Notes: generated by a model from the sequence alone, not told the origin. A DNA stretch of 64,000 nucleotides from Streptomyces rubradiris (GCF_016860525.1 NZ_BNEA01000015.1:1984001-2048000); one strand, 5' to 3'; shown: positions 30,557-39,308, counted from the first letter of the stretch. A program made the numbers and translations.

Positions 30557-32151
30557 GCCGCCTTCGCCTCCCTCTCGGTCGTGATCGTGAATGTCGCCAT
30601 CTGGGTGGGTGGGCCCACCTCGGGGTCGTCCGGGCCGACGGGCGTGAACGCGGTTTCGTAGCCGTAGCGTTCGGCCACGGCCGCCGCCCAGGTGCGGAAC
30701 TCCTCGCGGGTCCACTCGAAGCGGTGGTCACGGTGCCGGACGTGGCCGGCGGGCAGGCTCTCCCAGCGGACGTTGTACTCGGCGTTCGGGGTGGTCACGA
30801 CGACCGTGCGGGGGCGCGCGTGCCCGAACACGGCGTACTCCAGGGCGGGCAGCCGGGGCGGGTCGACGTGCTCGACGACCTCGCTGAGCACGGCGGCGTC
30901 GTAGCCCCGCAGCCGCTGGTCGGTGTAGACGAGGGAGCCCTGGACGAGCCTGACGCGCGCGGCCTGCCGTTCGCCCATGCGGTCCAGCTTCAGCCGGCGG
31001 GAGGCGACGGTCAGGGCGCGCTGCGAGACGTCGACGCCGACGATCTCGGTGAACCGGGCGTCCTTGAGCAGTGCCTGCACCAACTGGCCCTCGCCGCAGC
31101 CGAGATCGAGCACGCGGGCGGCGCCGGAGGCGCCCAGCGCGGCGAGGACGGCCTCCCGCCGGAGCACGGCGAGCGGGGTCGGCTTCGCCTCGGCCCCGGC
31201 CCCGGCCTCGGACCCGGTTTTGTCGGCGGCCGCGTTGCCGATGCGCTCGGTTCCGGGCTCGTCCGCGACCACGTCGCCGATGCGCTCGGCCCCAGGCTCG
31301 TCCACGACCACGTTGCCGATGTCCTCCGCCCCGGGCTCGTCCGCGACCGCGTTGTCGATGTCCTCGACGTCGCTGTCGTCGGTCTCCGCGAGCCGCACCA
31401 GCTCCAGCCGCTCCCGTGCCTGGCGGGTCAGCGACCAGCGGCGCGAGAGGTAACGGCTGGTGATCAGCTGCTGCTCCGGGTGCCCGGCCAGCCAGCCCTC
31501 GCCGACCCGCAGCAGCTTGTCGACCTCGTCGGCGGAGACCCAGTAGTGCTTGGCGTCGTCCAGCACCGGCAGCAGGACGTACAGGTGGCGCAACGCCTCG
31601 GCGAGGGTGAGCCGTTCGGACTCCAGCCGCAGCCGGACGTACCGCGAATCGCCCCATTCCGGGAACGTGGTGTCGAGCGGGACCGGGTCGGCGGTGACCG
31701 ACCAGCCGAGCGGCGCGAAGAGCCGTCGTACGAGGTCGGGGCCGCCGCGGGCGGGCAGCGCGGGGACTTCGACGCGCAGCGGCAGCGGGGTGGCGGCCCG
31801 CTCCGGCCGGGCATCGCACACCCCGCGCAGGGCGCTGGAGAAGACGTTGCCCAGCGCGACGGCCAGCAGCGAAGAGGCGGCGTACGGGCGGTCGTTGACG
31901 TACTGGGCGAGGGCCGCGTCGGGTGCGCCGCCACGGCCCTTGCCCCGGCCGCGCCGGACCAGCGCGACCGGATCGACCTCCAGCAGCAGCGCGGCCGTGC
32001 AGCGTTCGGCGTCCGCCTCGGGGTAGAACACATGGGCCGTGCCGTACGAGGTGGAGAACGCCTGCGCCTTGTCGGGGTGCTTGTGCAGCAGGTACCCCAG
32101 GTCGGTGGCGGGCCGCGCGGCCGTACCGGTGGTCGAGATCGTCACGAACAT
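30553..32151 (-). CDS. hen1: Hen1, 3'-terminal RNA ribose 2'-O-methyltransferase
   Basis: 532 residues. The N-terminal half (1-240) is the Pnkp-ligase-activating domain; the C-terminal half (about 310-532) is the methyltransferase, with SAM site VLDLGCGEGQLVQALL and the Hen1 metal motif SEVVEHVDPPRL...FGHARP. Between them is an acidic linker made of a 13-residue repeat (VADEPGAERIGN-like, three full copies). Hen1 methylates the 2'-OH at the repaired 3' end before sealing, protecting RNA from being cut again at the same place. Confidence 0.92.
   Translation of the reverse strand: MFVTISTTGTAARPATDLGYLLHKHPDKAQAFSTSYGTAHVFYPEADAERCTAALLLEVDPVALVRRGRGKGRGGAPDAALAQYVNDRPYAASSLLAVALGNVFSSALRGVCDARPERAATPLPLRVEVPALPARGGPDLVRRLFAPLGWSVTADPVPLDTTFPEWGDSRYVRLRLESERLTLAEALRHLYVLLPVLDDAKHYWVSADEVDKLLRVGEGWLAGHPEQQLITSRYLSRRWSLTRQARERLELVRLAETDDSDVEDIDNAVADEPGAEDIGNVVVDEPGAERIGDVVADEPGTERIGNAAADKTGSEAGAGAEAKPTPLAVLRREAVLAALGASGAARVLDLGCGEGQLVQALLKDARFTEIVGVDVSQRALTVASRRLKLDRMGERQAARVRLVQGSLVYTDQRLRGYDAAVLSEVVEHVDPPRLPALEYAVFGHARPRTVVVTTPNAEYNVRWESLPAGHVRHRDHRFEWTREEFRTWAAAVAERYGYETAFTPVGPDDPEVGPPTQMATFTITTEREAKAA
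31234..31350 (-). repeat. 39-bp in-frame tandem repeat inside hen1
   Basis: Three full units start at 31234, 31273 and 31312 with GTTGCCGATG or GTCGCCGATG, and a partial fourth starts at 31351 (GTTGTCGATG). Each unit encodes 13 residues, so copy-number change keeps the frame. Confidence 0.85.
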
Positions 32152-32352
32152 GCGGTCGAGTGTCCCCGTCGGGGGTCCGCGCCCACCACCGGTTTTCGGC
32201 TCGGGCGGGCCGCGCCGGTACCGGTCGGCGTCAGGGGGATGCGGCGGCCACAGGGCCGGCATGTGACCTCCGTTACGGCCCTCCGGCCCCGGACCTGATG
32301 AGGTGATCCCTCGTCAACTGACCACTGACAAAAGCGAAAGAGGGGGAACCCC

Positions 32353-33339
32353 ATGACCATCGACCAGGAAGTTGCGGGTAGCGGAGCCGGGCAGGCGGCC
32401 CGGGCCCGCAGAAGCGCCGCCGTCGCGGTGACGGCCGGTGCGGTACTGGGTGCGGGAGTCCTCGCGTCCGCGCCGGCCCAGGCGGTGCAGGCCGCGCAGG
32501 CGGCACCGACGGCATCCGCGGCCCGCGCCGCCGCGGCGGCCCCGCAGGTGTCGGCGCAGGGCGCCTACGCCATGAACCCGGCCAACGGCAAGCAGCTGTT
32601 CGGCAAGGCGCCGGACGCCCGGCTGCGGACCGGGTCCACCACGAAGATCATGACGGCGCTCGTGGTGCTGTCGCAGCGGAACGTGGATCTCGGGAAGAAG
32701 GTGAAGATCAAGAAGGAGTACACCGACTATGTCATCGACCCGGCGTCGCACACCCAGCGCTACTCCAGCGCGAGCCTGCTCCTCGGTGACTCGATGTCGG
32801 TGGGTGACCTGCTGTACGGCCTGATGCTGCCGTCGGGCTGCGACGCGGCCTACGCGCTGGCGGACACCTACGGCACGGGCTCCACGACGGCCCAGCGGAC
32901 CAAGTCGTTCATCGGCAAGATGAACAGCAAGGCGCGCGAACTGGGCCTGAACAACACCCACTTCGACTCCTTCGACGGGGTGTCCAACGGCAAGAACTAC
33001 TCCTCGCCACGCGATCTGGCCAAGCTGGCCGGGGCCGCGCTGAAGAACAAGACGTTCAAGAAGGTCGTCGGCACCAAGGTCTACGACGGCATGAAGTCGT
33101 ACCGGCCCGGCGGCGGAACGCACGCCATGCAACCCTGGAAGAACTCCAACACGCTCCTCAGCTCCTACCGGGGCGCGTTCGGCGTGAAGACGGGTTCCGG
33201 GCCGGAGGCGAAATACTGCCTGGTCTTCGCGGCCACGCGCGGTTCCAAGACGGTCGTGGGCACGGTCCTCGCGGCGAGCTCGGCGGACCAGCGGTTCAAG
33301 GACGCGGCGAAGATCCTGGACTACGGCTTCACGCGCTGA
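32353..33339 (+). CDS. Serine DD-transpeptidase/carboxypeptidase, S11 family, K15-like
   Basis: 328 residues. A signal peptide and Ala/Gln-rich stretch (to about 67) precede the penicillin-binding domain. Motifs: S95-T-T-K98 (nucleophile Ser), S161-G-C163 in place of the usual S-x-N, and K279-T-G281. The SGC variant is the one known from Streptomyces K15 DD-transpeptidase. It acts outside the membrane on D-Ala-D-Ala stem peptides. AGGGGGAACCCC precedes the ATG. Divergent from hen1 across 200 bases. Confidence 0.88.
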   Translation: MTIDQEVAGSGAGQAARARRSAAVAVTAGAVLGAGVLASAPAQAVQAAQAAPTASAARAAAAAPQVSAQGAYAMNPANGKQLFGKAPDARLRTGSTTKIMTALVVLSQRNVDLGKKVKIKKEYTDYVIDPASHTQRYSSASLLLGDSMSVGDLLYGLMLPSGCDAAYALADTYGTGSTTAQRTKSFIGKMNSKARELGLNNTHFDSFDGVSNGKNYSSPRDLAKLAGAALKNKTFKKVVGTKVYDGMKSYRPGGGTHAMQPWKNSNTLLSSYRGAFGVKTGSGPEAKYCLVFAATRGSKTVVGTVLAASSADQRFKDAAKILDYGFTR

Positions 33340-33360
33340 CGCCCGTGCGGGCCGGCCGGC

Positions 33361-33387
33361 GTCCGGCTCAGCACCCGGGAGCCGGAC
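33361..33387. terminator. Stem-loop between convergent genes
   Basis: GTCCGGCTC / GAGCCGGAC, nine-base perfect arms with a nine-base loop, between the DD-transpeptidase and LLM gene ends. Confidence 0.5.
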
Positions 33388-33440
33388 CCCGGACCAGTGG
33401 CCGGGGCCCGGCGACGGCGGCAGGGGCCGTCCGCCCGTGG

Positions 33441-34364
33441 TCAGGACAGCTGGGACTGGACCTTGGAGGAGATCAGTTCCAGGTGGTCCAGGTCGCCGAG
33501 GTCCAGCACCTGGAGGTAGATCCGGCGGGAGCCGACCTCGGCGTACCGGCCGATCTTGTCGACGACCTCGGCCGGGGAGCCGGCCAGCCCGTTGGCCTTC
33601 AGTTCGTCCACCTCACGGCCGATCGCGGCGGCACGCCGGGCCACCTCACGGTCGTCCTTGCCGACGCACACGACGAGCGCGTTGGAGTACACCAGGTCGT
33701 CCGCGTCCCGGCCGGCCGCCACGGCGGCGGCCCGCACCCGGCCGAACTGCCGTTCGCTGTCCTCCACCGAGGCGAACGGGATGTTGAACTCGTCGGCGTA
33801 CCGCGCGGCCAGCCGGGGCGTACGGGTCGCGCCGTGGCCGCCGATCAGTACGGGGATCTTCTTCTGGGCGGGCTTGGGCAGCGCCGGCGACCCGGTGAGG
33901 TCGTAGTACGTCCCGTGGAAGTCGAACGTCTTGCCGATCTCGGTCGCCCACAGCCCGGTGACGATCGCCAGCTGCTCCTCCAGCCGGGCGAACTTCTCCT
34001 TCGGGAACGGGATGCCGTACGCCTTGTGCTCCTCCTCGAACCAGCCCGCGCCGAGGCCGAGTTCGACCCGGCCGCCGGACATCTGGTCGACCTGGGCGAC
34101 CTGGATGGCGAGCACGCCGGGCAGCCGGAAGGTGCCGGCCGTCATGAGCGTGCCGAGGCGGATGCGCTTGGTCTCGCGGGCCAGGCCGGCCAGTGTGATC
34201 CAGGCGTCCGTGGGGCCGGGCAGGCCGTCCACGTTGCCCATGCGCAGATAGTGGTCCGAGCGGAAGAAGGCATCGAACCCGAGGTCCTCGGTGGCCTTGG
34301 CCACGGCGAGCAGGGTGTCGTAGGTGGCCCCTTGCTGGGGCTCGGTGAAGATTCGCAGGTCCAT
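33441..34364 (-). CDS. LLM-class F420-dependent oxidoreductase
   Basis: 307 residues, luciferase-like TIM barrel: GFDAFFRSDHYLRM, RIRLGTLMTAGTFRLPGVLA, GGRVELGLGAGWFEEEH, IPVLIGGHGATRTPRLAARYADEFN. These match the F420-dependent branch common in actinobacteria. Substrate unknown; no pathway neighbour. ATG at 34364. Confidence 0.85.
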   Translation of the reverse strand: MDLRIFTEPQQGATYDTLLAVAKATEDLGFDAFFRSDHYLRMGNVDGLPGPTDAWITLAGLARETKRIRLGTLMTAGTFRLPGVLAIQVAQVDQMSGGRVELGLGAGWFEEEHKAYGIPFPKEKFARLEEQLAIVTGLWATEIGKTFDFHGTYYDLTGSPALPKPAQKKIPVLIGGHGATRTPRLAARYADEFNIPFASVEDSERQFGRVRAAAVAAGRDADDLVYSNALVVCVGKDDREVARRAAAIGREVDELKANGLAGSPAEVVDKIGRYAEVGSRRIYLQVLDLGDLDHLELISSKVQSQLS

Positions 34365-34463
34365 ACAACCTATCCTGCACGGCACCGCCCGAGCCGGCCG
34401 CACGGGTACCGCCCGGCGCGGCCGGGCCCGGTCGGGTGAAATGCGTCCGCCGGGGCGCGGCGC

Positions 34464-34496
34464 GCGAAACCCCCGCTGGTCCAGCAGGGGTTTCGC
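34464..34496 (-). terminator. Strong stem-loop downstream of the Pro-Ala-Glu repeat gene
   Basis: GCGAAACCCC, then CGCTGGTCCAGCA, then GGGGTTTCGC: ten-base perfect outer arms plus an inner GCTG/CAGC stem, about 65 bases past the stop at 34563. Confidence 0.75.
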
Positions 34497-34562
34497 CGGG
34501 GGTTCCGTAGGGGTTTCGTCGGCCGAGACGCACTCGGGCTACTCGGCGGGGTGCTCCGCCGG

Positions 34563-35408
34563 CTACTCGGCGGGCTCGTTCGGCTCCGCGGGCTCGGCAG
34601 GCTCGGCAGGCTCGGCCGGCTCCGCGGGCTCGGCAGGTTCAGCCGGCTCCGCGGGCTCGGCCGGCTCCGCGGGCTCTGCGGGCTCGCCCGGCTCCTTCGG
34701 CTCAGCGGGCTCTGCGGGCTCGGCCGGCTCCGCCGGCTCGGCAGGCTCCGCGGGCTTCGCCGGCTCGGCAGGCTCCGCGGGCTTCGCCGGCTCGCCAGGC
34801 TTAGCCGGCTCGGCAGGCTTAGCCGGCTCGGCAGGCTTAGCCGGCTCCGCGGGCTTATCCGGCTTCTCGCCTTGAGTCGTGCCGGCCTCCTGGTTGACCG
34901 ACCCGCCGATGATGCCTGTATTGATGACTTGGTTGATGTTGTTGGTGATCTGCTGCTGGATCTGCGTCACGACCGTCGTCGGCACCCCGAGGCTCTTCGC
35001 CTTCGCCTGTGCGGCCGCCATGCCCTGTGCCCTCGCCTGCTGCGGGGAGGCGCCCCGCTTGATGGCCGTTTGGGTCGCGCTCTTCGCAGCCGCCACGACA
35101 GCCGAGGTCTGCGCTGTACCGGCCGATTTACCCGTGCTCCCCGTGCAGGTTACGGAACCCACACGGAAGGTCCCTGTTCCCTTGACCGCCATCGGTCCGA
35201 TACGCCCGTCGGAGGAAGAGCGCGCCGTCTCCCCGCCGGGTGTGACGGTGAATTTCTGGTTCGGGGCGAATCCACTGCCGGTCAGGGTTCCTCCCGCGAC
35301 CCGGCAGGTCGGGTTCGGGGCGGCGGAGGCCGGTGCCACCGCGCCGACGACCGCTCCGCTGACCAGCGCGGCCACCGCGGCGGCGCTCAGCACTGATTTC
35401 CCTCGCAT
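34563..35408 (-). CDS. Secreted protein with long (P-A-E/K) tripeptide repeat tail
   Basis: 281 residues. Sec signal peptide (KSVLSAAAVAALVSGAVVGAVAPASA), then a small domain with a cysteine pair (PTCRVAGG, VTCTG), an Ala/Gln-rich helical part (residues 95-150), QQQITNNINQVINTG, and from about residue 185 an uninterrupted run of roughly thirty PAE, PAK, PGE units to the end. The first third of the tail is rich in PAK, the last two thirds are almost pure PAE. There is no LPxTG or membrane anchor. GAGGAGAG precedes ATG at 35408. Function unknown; the rod-like tail may span or coat the cell wall. Confidence 0.75.
   Translation of the reverse strand: MRGKSVLSAAAVAALVSGAVVGAVAPASAAPNPTCRVAGGTLTGSGFAPNQKFTVTPGGETARSSSDGRIGPMAVKGTGTFRVGSVTCTGSTGKSAGTAQTSAVVAAAKSATQTAIKRGASPQQARAQGMAAAQAKAKSLGVPTTVVTQIQQQITNNINQVINTGIIGGSVNQEAGTTQGEKPDKPAEPAKPAEPAKPAEPAKPGEPAKPAEPAEPAKPAEPAEPAEPAEPAEPAEPKEPGEPAEPAEPAEPAEPAEPAEPAEPAEPAEPAEPAEPNEPAE
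34566..34860 (-). repeat. Nine-base tandem repeat encoding the P-A-E/K tail
   Basis: Written on +, the unit is GGCTC(C/G)GC(G/A) and variants such as GGCTTAGCC, about thirty-three copies. Codon variation between copies shows it is old or selected at protein level. Confidence 0.8.
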
Positions 35409-35556
35409 GAAGCTCTCCTCTGCTGGCGTTTCAATTCAGCGACAGAGACTTTTCGATGGACATAAGCACGCTAACTCCGCTCCTCCGATGACGCATCCAG
35501 AGTTGCGGGCACCGGCGAGGGGTAGGTATTCTTCGGGTTTCCTTCGAGGTGACAGA

Positions 35557-35835
35557 ATGAACAAGGCGATACCACGCATCATTTCGGTTGCCGCAGCGAC
35601 CCTTTTCTGTGTGGCCGCGAGTATTTCGGCGGCTCCGGAGAGTAAGGCCGCTCCCCCGGCGTCGCTCAAGTGCTACAAAACAATTCGTGACCCGCATTCG
35701 GTCGTGTGCTATCGAATGTCCTACAGGCCACTGTTCCAAGACGGCCGGATCAGCTTCGTCCCTTTCCTCGTCCAAGTGCCCGCACCCGCGAATCCGCCGG
35801 CGGTGACAACCGTCGGCGAACTTCCGTCGACCTGA
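35557..35835 (+). CDS. Small secreted hypothetical protein
   Basis: 92 residues from ATG at 35557 (GAGGTGA upstream). Signal peptide MNKAIPRIISVAAATLFCVA ending near ISAAPESKA, then a mature part of about 60 residues with two cysteines (LKCYK, VVCYR), suggesting one disulfide. No recognised family. GC content is lower than in neighbours. Divergent from the Pro-Ala-Glu repeat gene across 148 bases. Confidence 0.6.
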   Translation: MNKAIPRIISVAAATLFCVAASISAAPESKAAPPASLKCYKTIRDPHSVVCYRMSYRPLFQDGRISFVPFLVQVPAPANPPAVTTVGELPST

Positions 35836-35898
35836 GATCGATGGATTCGGCGGTCGAGGTGGCCCGCTAGAGCCGCTCACGTAACTGCCGGGTCGGCC

Positions 35899-36279
35899 AT
35901 GGGCCCAGCTGAACCACACCGCCGTCCACGCCTCGGACCGTCAGCTGTCGGCCGAGTTCATCGCGCGATCCTGGGCCTTGAGGTCGGCGCGCCCTTCGGG
36001 CCGTTCCCGCCCGTCGACCTGGGCAACGGCGGCACGCTCGACTACTGCGAGAAGCGTGACGAGCCGATCCAGTCGCGGCACTACGCGTTCCTCGTGCCCG
36101 ACGAGGAATTCGACACCATGATCGCCCGGCTGGAGACGGCCGGGGTCACCTACTACGCCGATCCGCGCCGCACCGAACCCGGCCGGATCAACCGTCTCTT
36201 CGGTGGTCGCGGTGCCTGCTTCGACGACCCGGACGGGCACAACATGGAGATCATGACCCGCCCGTACATACGGCCGTAG
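35899..36279 (+). pseudogene. VOC-family protein with compensating frameshifts near its start
   Basis: Residues 24-126 are a normal vicinal-oxygen-chelate protein (ILGLEVGAPFGPF, GRINRLFGGRGACFDDPDGHNMEIM). The first 23 residues are scrambled: in the next frame the same bases read AQLNHTAVHASDRQLSAEFIAR, which is what the family has there, including the metal-binding His. An extra base near 35901 and a missing base near 35966 explain it. Either a damaged gene or a sequence error. Confidence 0.6.
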
Positions 36280-36308
36280 CGGGCGTCACGGCTCGCGCGG
36301 GGCGGCGG

Positions 36309-36794
36309 TCACACGCCGGACGGGCTGTCCTGGGCGTCCTCCGGCACCATCGCCGCCCGCGCCGCCAGTTTGCGCAACATCTCCAGCACACGGTCACGGG
36401 ACTCGTCGGCCGCGTCGATCGCCTCCATGCACTGCCAGTACGTCGTCTCGTCCGCGGCGGCGCTGGCCATGCCCACCAGGGATATGCCGACCTCACCGAG
36501 CAGGCCGCCGAGGCAGAGCAGGGTCTCGCGGGCGTCGTCCAGCTCGGTGAGCCGGGCGGCGCGCAGGTCGCCGGGGTCGAGTTCGGGCGGGTCCAGGACG
36601 CCGCAGCCCCGGCCCGCCAGCTCCGTCAACCCCAGCGCCTCGCCGCGCAGTTCCGGCGGGCCGGAGACCGCGAGGCGGCTCCCGATCGCCTGGGCCAGGG
36701 CCTGCGCCTGCCACACCTCCGCCATCATCTCCCCGGCGTCGGCACCGGCTGCCAGCGCCCGCCTGCTCTCGAGGATGAGCCGTACCGCATCCAT
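36309..36794 (-). CDS. Hypothetical protein, DUF6099-like
   Basis: 161 residues, all-helical and acidic, with EVWQAQALAQAIGSRLAVSGPPELRGEALGL and YWQCMEAIDAADESRDRV. I recall this pattern from the streptomycete family DUF6099; no function known. Monocistronic, ATG at 36794. Confidence 0.65.
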   Translation of the reverse strand: MDAVRLILESRRALAAGADAGEMMAEVWQAQALAQAIGSRLAVSGPPELRGEALGLTELAGRGCGVLDPPELDPGDLRAARLTELDDARETLLCLGGLLGEVGISLVGMASAAADETTYWQCMEAIDAADESRDRVLEMLRKLAARAAMVPEDAQDSPSGV

Positions 36795-36962
36795 ACGATG
36801 CCCCCGTCCGTCCGCCGCACCCCGTCGGCACGGCCTCCTGAACTCTGCTGTCCACTACCCAGAGTGAGGGTCGTCGAGGCGAAAAGCTAGAGGAAGACGG
36901 AAATTAGTGGACAACAATTCGGATCCGTCACGCGACTTGACTGCGGAGAGTAATAACGGAAC

Positions 36963-37322
36963 TTACGAGTCCGCCTGTTGGTGCCCGTCTCCGGTGCCCG
37001 GAACCGGGAAGCGTTGCTCGTTGCGGTCGATCTTGGCGGCCAGCGCGGCCAGCGGATCGATGCCGAGGACCTCGCAGAACTGGAGCAGGTAGGCCAGCAC
37101 ATCGGCGACCTCGTCGCTGACCCGGTGCGCCGTGCCCGGGTCGTCCATCACCCGGGCGGACTCCTCAGGGGTGAGCCACTGGAAGATCTCGACCAGCTCG
37201 GACGCCTCCACCGAAAGGGCGGCGACGAGGTTCTTGGGCGTGTGGTACGGCTGCCAGTTCCGCGCGGCGGCGAACTCGGCCAGTCTGCGCTGGAGGGCGG
37301 CCAGGTCGGGGTGTTCGGTCAC
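36963..37322 (-). CDS. MazG-like nucleotide pyrophosphohydrolase
   Basis: 119 residues, one MazG domain. The metal-binding pattern is visible: SVEASELVEIFQW (E-x-x-E) and RVSDEVADVLAYLLQFC (E-x-x-D). Small MazG proteins of this type hydrolyse (d)NTPs to monophosphates for pool cleaning. GTG at 37322 overlaps the stop of the AAA ATPase (GTGA), so the two are coupled. Confidence 0.82.
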   Translation of the reverse strand: MTEHPDLAALQRRLAEFAAARNWQPYHTPKNLVAALSVEASELVEIFQWLTPEESARVMDDPGTAHRVSDEVADVLAYLLQFCEVLGIDPLAALAAKIDRNEQRFPVPGTGDGHQQADS

Positions 37323-38509
37323 GCGTTCAGGTGTACCACTGTGACGCCCGGGGTCCCGGCGGCCCATGAGGCGTCGTGCACCGCGGCCACGCACCGGATG
37401 TGCCCGCGTCGGCCCATCCGGGCGGCCGTCAGCAGCAGTTCCCGGCGCTGGACGGGGTCCAGGCTCCGGTCGAAGCCGTCGGCGAGGACCGTGAGGGTGC
37501 GCAGCGCGTCGGGCACCTCGCCCGGCACGTCCACGTCGAGCACGCCGGGCCCGGTCAGCAGCACCAGGGTCAGCGCGAGATAGCGCAGTTCGCCGTCGCC
37601 GAGCCGGGCCAGTGAGGTGCGGACGCCGTCGCCGCGGTCGAGCAGCGCCCGTACCGTGCCGTCGGCCAGCGGCTCGGCCACCAGGTCGGCCACCGGGCCG
37701 GCGCACCCCGTGCGCACCGCCTCGACCAGGAGCCCGTGCCGGCGGCTGCACTCGGTGCGGGTGCGCCACAGGACGTCGGCGAGGTTGTCGCAGCCGGGCA
37801 GCAGCCGGCCGGAGCCGGTGGGGACGGTGGGGACGGACCGGCGCATGCGCTCGGGGCGCGGATCGCAGGGGAAGACGGAGCGCAGGGCGACGACCATCTG
37901 CTCGGCGGCGGCGAGCACATGGCGCTGCCCGTCGGTCTTGCCGGCCACGCGCAGCGGCAGCAGGGCCGTGCCCAAGCGGTCGTCGGGGAGCGGGGCGCGG
38001 GTCACCGGGGCGGCGCCCGCGGTGTGCCAGGCGGCCTGGACGGTACGGCGCCCGGGGTCGCGCAACGCGGTCTGCAGCAGGACGACACCGCGCGCGGTCA
38101 GCCGCTCCCCCACGATCCGCAGGTCCGGTTCGGCCTGCACGGCGATGTCGAGCCGGACCGGACCCTCGGCGCCTTCGGCCGTGCACCCGATCCGGAACCC
38201 CCGGCGTCCCCCGGCGTCGGGCCGGGCCCGCTCGGGTACACAGGCGGCCGGGTCCGGGAACGCCTCCGCGAGCGGGGCGCCGCCGCCGAGCCGGGCCAGT
38301 GCCTCGCAGGCGGCGAGCGCGGTGGTCTTGCCGGCCCCGCTGGGCCCCGCGAACAGGGTGACCGGCCCGAGCGGAAACCCGGCGCCCCGGTGCCCGGCGA
38401 AGGCCGAGAGCCGCAACTCGGTGATCCGGGACCGGATGTCGGGCCGGGCATCGGGGAGCGCGGGCACGTCGGCCGCCGGCGACTCAGCGAACACGAAGGG
38501 CACGGCCAT
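37319..38509 (-). CDS. SMC/RecF-like AAA ATPase
   Basis: 396 residues from ATG at 38509. Walker A FAGPSGAGKTT near residue 60; ABC-type signature region LARLGDGELRYLALTLVLL near residue 300 and VTVLADGFDRSLDP as Walker B-like. It resembles stand-alone ATPases used in DNA maintenance or defence, without a long coiled coil. Coupled to MazG: nucleotide-pool or DNA-related work is inferred, but no nuclease is adjacent. Confidence 0.7.
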   Translation of the reverse strand: MAVPFVFAESPAADVPALPDARPDIRSRITELRLSAFAGHRGAGFPLGPVTLFAGPSGAGKTTALAACEALARLGGGAPLAEAFPDPAACVPERARPDAGGRRGFRIGCTAEGAEGPVRLDIAVQAEPDLRIVGERLTARGVVLLQTALRDPGRRTVQAAWHTAGAAPVTRAPLPDDRLGTALLPLRVAGKTDGQRHVLAAAEQMVVALRSVFPCDPRPERMRRSVPTVPTGSGRLLPGCDNLADVLWRTRTECSRRHGLLVEAVRTGCAGPVADLVAEPLADGTVRALLDRGDGVRTSLARLGDGELRYLALTLVLLTGPGVLDVDVPGEVPDALRTLTVLADGFDRSLDPVQRRELLLTAARMGRRGHIRCVAAVHDASWAAGTPGVTVVHLNA

Positions 38510-38762
38510 ACGCGGACCGTAGAGCCCCGCTTCCTTGCCGAACCGTTTTCCCCCCGTGACAAGCCCCTGATCGGAGGACGCCAACGAACCTCATCTTGAC
38601 GCTCACCAACGTTCCGTCCGCCGAGGGCGCGGGCCCCATGCTCGCCGAATACGCGAAGGCGTCTTCGCCGGGCATCGCCCCCGAGGGGCGCCCTGGTCCC
38701 GGGCGGTGCTGATGTCCGCGCGGATGAGGCCGGCCCTGGTCGGCCGGCCGTGCCTGCGTCTT

Positions 38763-39308
38763 TCACCCCTGACCGACCGTGATCGCCCATCGAACAGTGG
38801 ACGGCGCGGTCACGCTCACCGTTCCCCGCTTGCGGGTGTTCTTCAGGTCCAGCTGGTTGTAGGCGCTGCTGACTTCACCAGCCACGCACTCCAGCGGGAA
38901 GTGCAACCCGACCGGTTCGACATCGACAGTCAGCATGCCTTTGCCCTTGCAGTTCACGAGAACCGCGAGGGGACCGCTCTTGAGACCGCCTGCGATCTCC
39001 AACTCCCGGTTGCCGTCGGCATTCACGGCTTGCGCGACGACTTCACCGGCCGGCAGAACCGGGGCCTTGGTCACGGTTTCACCGGGAAGGTGCTCGGCAC
39101 GGTCAGGGGCCGGTGTGTGCGCCGATGAGGACGAGGGGCGAGCGGGCCCCTTGCTGCTGGTGCCGGGCGCGTCGCTGTCGTCGTTGCCGCAGCCGACGGC
39201 GAGAACGGCTACGGCGGTCAAAGCGGTCGCTGCCGCCAGGGGGTTCGGCTTTCCCGCTACCCGCCTGCCCGGTAAGGGGAGTGCGGTCTTGTGCGACGGT
39301 GTGTCCAC
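38763..39308 (-). CDS. Putative lipoprotein
   Basis: 181 residues from GTG at 39308 (CGAGG upstream); a GTG at 39371 in frame is possible. A basic start and hydrophobic LAAATALTAVAVLAVGC lead to a lipobox cysteine, then a Ser/Pro linker and a beta-rich domain with two cysteines (LVNCKGKG, LECVAG). Probably anchored outside the membrane. Family not recognised. Confidence 0.65.
   Translation of the reverse strand: MDTPSHKTALPLPGRRVAGKPNPLAAATALTAVAVLAVGCGNDDSDAPGTSSKGPARPSSSSAHTPAPDRAEHLPGETVTKAPVLPAGEVVAQAVNADGNRELEIAGGLKSGPLAVLVNCKGKGMLTVDVEPVGLHFPLECVAGEVSSAYNQLDLKNTRKRGTVSVTAPSTVRWAITVGQG

Noticed and set aside
34551..34875. Gly/Ser/Leu-rich plus-strand frames opposite the Pro-Ala-Glu repeats
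   Set aside because: Complement of the nine-base repeat; low-complexity artefact, and the minus-strand frame has signal peptide and ribosome site.
37319..38509. AAA ATPase plus MazG as an anti-phage defence pair
   Set aside because: No nuclease, reverse transcriptase or other effector nearby; MazG and such ATPases are also housekeeping genes. Not enough to claim a defence system.
38585..38705. Plus-strand frame reading NVPSAEGAGPMLAEYAKASS
   Set aside because: Coding-like composition but no start, ribosome site or recognisable family; too short to support.
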